From NCBI RefSeq assembly GCF_002262885.1, contig NZ_NKYF01000002.1, positions 124,001-188,000 on the forward strand: 64,000 bases of DNA, written 5' to 3'. Origin of the DNA: Pseudonocardia sp. MH-G8 (GTDB lineage: Bacteria; Actinomycetota; Actinomycetes; Mycobacteriales; Pseudonocardiaceae). Below, in pieces: positions 63,901 to 64,000 of this stretch; positions within the stretch are counted from its first letter, which is position 1, and every line of letters begins with the position of its first letter. The notes below the pieces were generated by a model. The model did no database searches, was not told where the DNA came from, and worked only from the letters and a program-made list of their open reading frames with translations. The position numbers and the translations under genes are program-made.

Positions 63901-64000
63901 GGCCCAGCCAGCGGTTGATGTACTGGACCGGGTTCGGGGTCGCCTCGACCTCGTCGTGGTGCACCTCGCTCCACGTGTGGTCGCGGGTGACCTGCTCGGT
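43391..64000 (-). CDS. Giant multidomain membrane protein, 5' end outside window
   Basis: A single reading frame of at least 6,868 codons without interruption; it remains open to the right edge, so the GTG at 63964 is probably internal. Domains seen, in protein order by base: tail of a degenerate PP2C phosphatase (64000-63677); four hydrophobic helices (63570-63195); a membrane-associated helical region and coiled coil (63030-61880); a second PP2C domain (61850-61115) with GDSRAYL and VTDGVSD; a polytopic region (60990-59400); a QGNHR segment (59300-59120); an HE module with HERGH (58810-58540); two helices (58360-58170); an MFS-like domain (57190-55870); one helix (55460-55370); a second HE module (55130-54890); a trypsin-like protease domain (54460-53720); helical coiled coil (53690-53060); a third HE module (52910-52610); two AAGE...SGH(Y/F) domains (52450-52170, 50160-49850); and about 14 winged-helix-like units (48960-43391). 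Codon use matches its neighbours, so recent foreign origin is not evident. No described family with this whole architecture is known to me. Function is unknown; membrane sensing, effector delivery and transcription control are all conceivable. Confidence 0.9.
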   Translation of the reverse strand, partial: TEQVTRDHTWSEVHHDEVEATPNPVQYINRWLGRDAAFEPGVEVREVSEAVTVVLATDELHDFFPAADDLGAVVSAASGSGPAADALIDTATGRGGAGNKTAVVIRLGPAGTTTGTTARGSAVPSGGAGTSAPRRDSGSVRPGVVGAVSLVGAVVGAVHLFGGTGPAVLVAAAVGAVAVAVAIARGVAGLRGSRLRGSVHPRAPPALRWSGRIATVLVPVLAGQLFGADTAAGVTAGAVSNAASWVPGIGTATVVLVAVAVYGPALAGSRWGAAVRTRSPDWGPVWQGAVSALRMVWSPPAYVRELWDRSSTPAGPTVSVQREWRLYPTWFQEWIGPVGGYAYQLLHLKLKRQDPAERRTLRARLRAALWNRAFVVGTQQLVSIVVPLPFQLWNGLVRMNLKFSGGNYGYGSVLDLAEGAKRAPKKKNRLLGLFLLGRAELQAVVAHLFRISVFTVAFYVPGKKMVVGASPPVVVGFHPVRRLAHWVVSQDWSVRAWRFANHVAQLHLGLGIGPAAAALPNFLELRVSLLKVGVEAFGRKAEVTPLTLVRWLFSAVTWPARLLFRAVGGRLPEQSRAWIGQLRERVANARTERAERVELRLKRRVLARLEAEMYRQQAQLAAVDGELARLHVAHARHARVRLPWYSGILIAGGVPHTRGDLLAARRGHLHAVRSRLNDAILANGQRRDLILESNPVLRAELDGSSGRRRLAGAAQVVAVHGAGAATAAGDVGRRNGDTWRAGTARGRVLGVLADQQGSAHAGGSAAHRAAEAGFAAAAHQPRSGAQEDVARAAFDAAAAATTPLSGAVTAETTTFLAAVVEPQAGHGARIVLIGVGDSRAYLVHADGTVRQLTSDDNLATRHSAETQVAWDPTSVATRVLGQNPAPAAATTTVTVAGPALLVLVTDGVSDPFRRPEDLAAVLDVPAAMHDPASGARRLVDAAAAAGSLDDRTAVVIPVHGPGTGSGSDGSTISPAAPGSSSREGGTRPAGTGTGTTRARGDTGAVEVRTAVALGAAALVGLFAVTAGPLAAVVAAGAVAVLTAGVVVSRNLDRLIRIGRWRALLRNGARSLRAAWLEAGSALRFAWSPHVSPRATGLTAADFVHAYLQLAAERWRAANLARLLPHLVLQVGSMLALGAGVWVVHSAASAPDVARGALIALSALLVGAGTWAAPIGFGGPPSQQLVRVVLLGVAGLAVAVPVAAAEQLFPDQASNAAFALRGGLNLLSPLGGWLGVLVAVPLLGSFVVNLLSLVPATASSGSGLDAWTSGLYTATVAMFGLSVVTATALRVRRLGERLNRSTGWLVTWVAFPITSNVGNALLMFQNGWVAYDPVMLAATVVLTVAFAYNSVLGIVEATRPGRFGGTYLRVMGAAGNVSLVLWGVLALWPRQWPLVVTAVALSGLVVGAMLGVSRFEQWRARLTHSPPAGRPGARSSFVAVGSGLVLVGAGVGLVLALDPAAATTVTAISGWAAATALWVLHRLTPHLGGSTAPRTAIHRWTGGAAVAGLSTLVWQTRRLLAVPLAWLGNRFLVWRLEGRRPRANAKVADLADLRAGNPPRSARVERASGRSASDLLRAVFTPADGQFMATHPLAPGVVLQGNHRRRDLLQRAADPDDVEITWDTPIFVNDASTMWRDLFVAVRQWARGLRTSGDGDGSGELDGGALAKGPSLTREETALVRTALVSMWRRAVAARLRAGRPPLSRGPVSAGLRPQEDFFVPRGEQLIRELQELEVAPARAVDLAERLIAFGFSDRDVRTGEVIGVITVLEHRLAEIERDAGLLADVVEHERGHFDLEGKGVRWGAHDTRAHEVENRSIHRRLTGGGRTKASLDEAVVQQVLARPLNVPAVGAGRAEADPTGRPGAASADSDAGRMATALRRSLSRLVLRAVVVAGGAAIGVLVGLAAPAAAVTSAAGAPTAGGGLVMWVVAGVAAAVAVASLRWRASVKRKRAWAARETAWDAIASAGPLGVPGETGVAPLQVLQRALGELPGVPGRRGEGPGLALLSAELAALGEFVDAGLFRIERAPQGQVLAAGEVFGQLWEAAPATLRAAMARDLAAVVGDDDLSRRSSVEVAAAVREVLREAIWDRAEARTGPLSGLPRRAHGDRAGVKRLFAPVRRVSRKIDGTAAELREMRGLPAAVEGMTDRLVAAGRARGEALRRFLAADRAADSAPRDLGRAAARAVARRQLLRAERVHTRLLRRVPPRLRDVGPYRLPARLSGEVRELERVMSAAQEAERASALAASDAAAAAGYPRRQVARAREVAVLGRARFIAPLAGLMGAFPGQAAGAPGISSTAFAENYDRSPSWVLGQSAASTSASAGVGLAAGLLGDRLIKNMVPVLVMGLAGSAALVALGSSTAAVLFMPLVFVVGAMGTAGGLVRGRMDRYHPVARELKDARDARYETAFKAAQFVLPVAIGQGMAVVGIQATMLALSVLAAALTLAVWVLMRGEGRGAQPRAPPSVWSSIVGGVRQLAGTPHGPARALLSIPLLTALTGLYATALGGTMVDQLVLLNDPTHAVFATTALAVSVLITVRGVATMLTGPAWVRLKVLLGSRGAIAAMLGRDVPAAPVSEARVLRGVTLLPVVLAAPAVWLLLAPGLWPFGALLTVGGVLSSWARMPLNRWVEGATGASFNNTAKAATIALGVAVSAALLGDYSTLVGDRVAAGLPYGDLVAAGNLRLALLVIPVVVIPAVAAHLIATLRVGTLDELRAALEDAGVDGATAGTIGAKLSARGLNDIGSARALFLETGWTPRWGSDRRLAARAARRASVELTEDEHAYLISALESVGPAARPQRPGSGPGQPHRLRRAASGLVTAVFTQVRERIGARTTTAQNAVMHGRNRAPVRAVAAAVALVVALVTTALPGAGVGPAVVRPPAATRSHGAPRRGPGPGDPGRPGGRGSRNRVVGLDDGAPSPSLRSEIERTLPELERQGALYDAEMDGQGGRPRDGLAPVWVLSEEGWRSAMSPAERRAWTDVLAFGWHERGVVVITEAMLEELVAHEVHGRVRRDFLTDLRRLLDAGDERASRLGRRLAAARVLGVDLTDDQLRTDTGLEGLEGFAFVPVRDTDDAPIWALAVRDGTLEVHQPGDHGSSFEDAPAASGLNRLVAVTAPWLPAGSAAERPAGALDLLARAALAAPVAVRDTVVPAPAPAPAPVPVPVADGVTVLVRVTRVRFDEPVATMPWHGGAQTRELELVTNESSPGRHRVVGFYPVPEGAPGGLLEHPDRAAEARRSVLEERGEIGQSLGTAYAVEAGTPEQGSTTGRVRFTVHQAETVTAEHSIGDEPVSHVRTVPFEAYADPAAARRGQRRHVEMGAGLVDQTVDLAEARVPVRGEIAALRGEPVEPGDLLTVIGYPAGVFTVTQGPVIAVRDGMVTVLAMLVAGVSGAPAFDATGRVAMTVSVGTHGEVMGPGPELNSQFDAKITTAEAVPVPTSEHWTELGTWEPGGIEDALREVQESLDGLADRLRTGSDVREPGYLDLLRKDGAHLLQVQTLLVHAPQSARFRDLAAQVAALQVRSDDLWHLGVAAERIALELGSLGRDLDRLKARATFADGHGRSDADHAARQLLVVSDLLASEAVAGRLAALAERHEELAADFEALLRSKRGSGAGGGRRKLRDFFGRWRGGPGSDGAGGSGGPLALGGMSESQVQQLVELLPALVEHLRPLSSELPGMPRGPPVLVLDTAAAAPLLPAELIEVLERLVAFGWRDPRVEVAAGGVVVMTEAMVAEIREHVAAGRLHEAWLAEVIDHEVRFHLAERGAANHDDHAAAVAAALVIARLRAGRGVPGLEELDNRKPESLEEELRRVVAGADPAPVSAGSPQAVSLLASSLEPFLEATRPVIWVVRLDGSLWLGRGPTTHAVLAGAGAPVLAAGEVVAQLRGARLVGLGINGLSGHYTLGVRAPDDPVVLAIGRSAFARHGVTFPADPTVAEHSDRKIAGKFPHHGDALLRHHEVVAAAIDFSAQAAEQRAERLAGELDELVERVEAELERIMSDAGLRELGMLLVQIHSAADELDDPLRVAALRSWLRLVESTETRYRAAVRQGAAVTDALFLDLADRARRFGELEPEEVLAELDRDLHLVRREHGGARHDGHAAGLAADLRDARTAADQVAAEPSVNLLDDVDVLLPGGDEPLYGGARRELPPRFPAVIGAVLARAPVAAEIPAGAPEIASLTGGMTAPDFARHGAHGVRAIEVLNARLRIAGVRGETWIWAHSDGWLYVDTDVLAVLRGDDREALDAVLGDPELVLARLGGGPSAATRRALFRHGLTRLARPELSEAQLGGIAPLPSLPMLSDPGLDTDGPTVFVRVVGESGRSVLQARELGGLTPAVLDRFVDVGSGDGRPGQADPGVLLWTDGPAGYVLAHLGEAGGRGRARRGRIHAVRLHLAGETLLLDGTVLPRPSRRVLAALPMTDGLVVLRVEHPGLARAPMAPLELAPLPRRAIPVVVAARPRTRVMVHFLEGTRWQDTHGAVITSGAVAAPMADGAGVALAALAWDGSTGAGLVSTPAATGGPSQLVALLPADPGYGGVVLVGPVLGPLLDAAGAIPPAPRPAAVDLAWQAMLTRAPRFENRAAPVFATELREATHALVAPAPVGSRAAERIMLGQETVIWALRGDGTLWVAPRTVHSAVLGEVRVKHPVVADGRPVIAAGEARFTRSAAGALGGIHLDVNSGHFHGDNSAAENRGVTAIGRAAFARHGIGFPGDGTTDDQGRAREGGAVAVLRGSGAPTRLTDSEHAQVVRLLAELRGSLREVARGGPAYRLADPAGTWGGYGPRLYAVPGLNAGLPGRFAVVEFVAPDPADPGRLAVFVDAEVLARLVLLDAGQRGLLAARERARLDGLREDAVQAMPLPPAAALHALVRPEAGRAVTTGPLGAAERRRLALAFALRLGAAPAGRPGGAVTAEWGGWQAELERLGLGRMRTELVALRVVDVHGRAWTVTFRHVRAEIGQLVRDRLLDTGFDALVTAQLDGHGRRDDEQLAPAAIRLTLARVRRAEIARAGQRDRPEGRASALRALFALVASNPGVSLAQLRTTVLPAPPDQARAVVDRLVEAGLLRVGRAGPGYAPVDGVLQLLERVDARAGMPAGPRRALLDDVAMALSTRPALWDARTAEQVAGVLGRLARSAGVAPAPPTYLDALHALAATPAGIAVDTPLSETTAALHALRGAGLVQLAGRRSPVHRVGVPARRLLGDLAHQADIEDPAYRRELTRLALLLRQVPGTGDEVVEQLAAAVSRLRRFADSPLHPDADRGGLWEPGPTSYGAALLAVRDDPGATAAGLAEALGVPRDLAQATVRRLGRLGLVQITHRGTGADSYVLREPVRALLDVLADPARVDDPAYRAALLDVADLLMRERRARPPLATLAGAVARLRANPASPLEEHARIDPLYEPPVVSYLDLLVVIGAAPGSGNLEIAVALGTNRQFVDAAALHRLAPGLVTVTRRALDWDYRYLVVVPRGSRWAPEPDHVHPSRTKFTYELTELGLRFVDALRHPDTVADPLDAAALHRAAVLLRRNPGRDRFAMDELVDVIARLLDPAPPAHPDRARGLETIAVPLRATLDAVAAAGEVTTAALAGPQQRAVMIRLSRLAAWGLLEQRFEGSRALYRLPAHTHRLLHDLDHRVTIPDRRYQEVLGVLAGWLEQPVSLQVQLAATRRIEAVLDVLRELAESPLPPSDHVRVTVRYLLELIGSRPDGVPIGDLARALPGLSTISVFRRLRALHAWGLLDRWSDPASPAGAARYLYALPEHTRNLLRDLGVRTVQPDPHYLVLLDELGDRFDQPLGLLARSERTQRLAAVLAAIRELPSGALPADPLAGRSEGSVRRLLDVLAEAGEVSVGQLARLVPDVSNVVLGQRVALLHGWGLLERRLPVDAGRRRYLYRLAEPTRSLLRDLDFRLGHPDPRYAAVLDELARLLELPLGSEQTAELGALVAAVRSMPPGALPPRQVAPMTSYRGLLDALAAAGDRGTAAEDLAATSPVPGIVAMNQRLRLLHAWGLVERGTRAGRTVHRTPEHTRRLLGALDAAAGHPGEDGERRLRALAGLLDAPSTELGQGSVQRITGALDAVRAMRHGPLHAQPTGPRLDSAHAALLTLETPGGATLGEVAAVTGLTDEVLQRQLHLLQESGLVVRRGGGRTARYSLPGPTRELLAELAHPERAGDPARRSAVEQLAAALDRAALRREELRESVDAVRAVPGGPLAAMGRPVAPDSVWATLGAVAAAGPVSAEDLAERIGVLALPALRHRLHVLADWGLLDARRGARARKLYSVRAVTRLLLGDLAAPVVVADPHRRATVQALAPLLALDADLAPGSPSTEALARAVAGVLERDPTPQVPVDSLWGTLRALAAGAPATAAAVARAQQVSEAGVVGRLADLGRWGLVALDIDWDGPGRAAQVVHTPTAAGLRLLTQLADPAAVEDRGRRATVEELVVLLSAPTTVVSSVTREGVRAGVDAIAAQAGAPLAPPVPHAPSGSLQAVLDLLAEAPDGWTEAEIVRRTAVDRTAVRLRLAAFLDWGLVQREPRRGARGYRYRLAPATLRLLAELDRPETHHDERRPLALLALRLAGTDRLDPVSPSTARTAEILQSVRDVPDGPLPARGRPAPSNSVRAMLEVLARNPDGLAVAELTAGLPGTEPSAVRLRLQALVEWGYVWQARDPRPGANPRDLAYRLPEATQRLVQLLAAVPVQPQTRHQQALHDLAVALDTPTRLQPGHATTTAVAAAIDTVRGLPRGPLAARVVPAAPNSVRGTLDAAAAATGGATAAELAEQAGTTKPPMLQRLRALGQLGLLQQRRERGRAVHVLAPGTRALLAALDDAPLHPSTPPERALRRLASAVNRPASLTPGTASHAEVTAALAAVREH
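53720..54460 (-). other. Trypsin-like serine protease domain within the giant protein
   Basis: Three segments match the chymotrypsin-fold catalytic set in order and spacing: VTAEHSIG (His codon 54145-54143, like the TAAHC motif), VDLAEARV (Asp codon 54013-54011, like DIALLRV), and AGVSGAPAFD (Ser codon 53827-53825, like GDSGGP). GTAYAV before the His matches the usual GTGFLV strand. All three residues are present, so activity is possible. Confidence 0.65.
61115..61850 (-). other. PP2C-type phosphatase domain within the giant protein
   Basis: GVGDSRAYLVHADGTVRQLT and LLVLVTDGVSDPF are clear PP2C motifs, with a terminal SLDDRTAVVIPV in place of DN-x-T. The first metal motif reads VLADQQGSAHAG instead of DGMGGH, so metal binding may be impaired. 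A second, more degenerate PP2C tail (LATDELHDFF, then GNKTAVV) is present at 64000-63677. Confidence 0.75.

Overview
The window is a GC-rich actinobacterial chromosome segment (most codons end in G or C, GTG starts are frequent, and many genes overlap as ATGA or GTGA). Gene content and order suggest Pseudonocardiaceae, probably Pseudonocardia or a close relative. Two blocks match the gene order I remember from Mycobacterium tuberculosis: pssA-psd-moeA-groEL (Rv0436c-Rv0440) at the left, and XPB helicase / helicase-associated protein / moaC-mog-moaE / rpf (Rv0861c-Rv0867c) in the middle. The species call is inference.

Layout. 1-5.2 kb: phosphatidylethanolamine synthesis (pssA partial, psd), moeA, a cold-shock protein, and groEL behind two tandem CIRCE boxes. 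5.5-13.3 kb: an ECF sigma factor with its YciI/DGPF partner, a WYL regulator divergent from a mycothiol-type DinB protein, and a Gfo/Idh oxidoreductase-DUF6807-cupin remnant-LacI cluster. 13.4-18.4 kb: a complete branched-chain-amino-acid-type ABC operon (livFGHMK) in which every gene overlaps the next. 18.7-20.5 kb: a NarL-type two-component pair. 20.9-31.1 kb: XPB helicase and its usual neighbour, separated here by a cvnABCD conservon (sensor kinase, roadblock, DUF742, small GTPase). 31.1-34.3 kb: a decayed zone with a response regulator and a CPBP protease that have both lost their 5' halves at one junction, followed by a small protein-DUF6879-XRE cluster. 34.4-41.5 kb: molybdenum cofactor genes (mocA, moaC, mog, moaE), two resuscitation-promoting-factor genes with matching upstream palindromes, and a CoxD/CoxE/XdhC maturation set. 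41.6-43.4 kb: a polytopic GT-C-like membrane protein.

43.4-64.0 kb is one uninterrupted minus-strand reading frame of at least 6,868 codons that enters from beyond the right edge. Reading N- to C-terminally it contains the tail of a degenerate PP2C domain, membrane segments, a coiled coil, a second PP2C domain, a large polytopic region, a 'QGNHR' segment, an HExxH-bearing module, an MFS-like membrane domain, two further related modules, a trypsin-like protease domain with a recognisable His/Asp/Ser set, two copies of an AAGE...SGH(Y/F) domain, and about 14 tandem winged-helix-like units. I do not recognise this architecture as a described system; it is the main discovery candidate.

The molybdenum genes (moeA, mocA, moaC, mog, moaE, xdhC and the Cox-like maturation pair) together imply a xanthine-dehydrogenase/CO-dehydrogenase-family enzyme, but its structural genes are not in the window. 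No rRNA, tRNA, CRISPR array or insertion sequence was seen.
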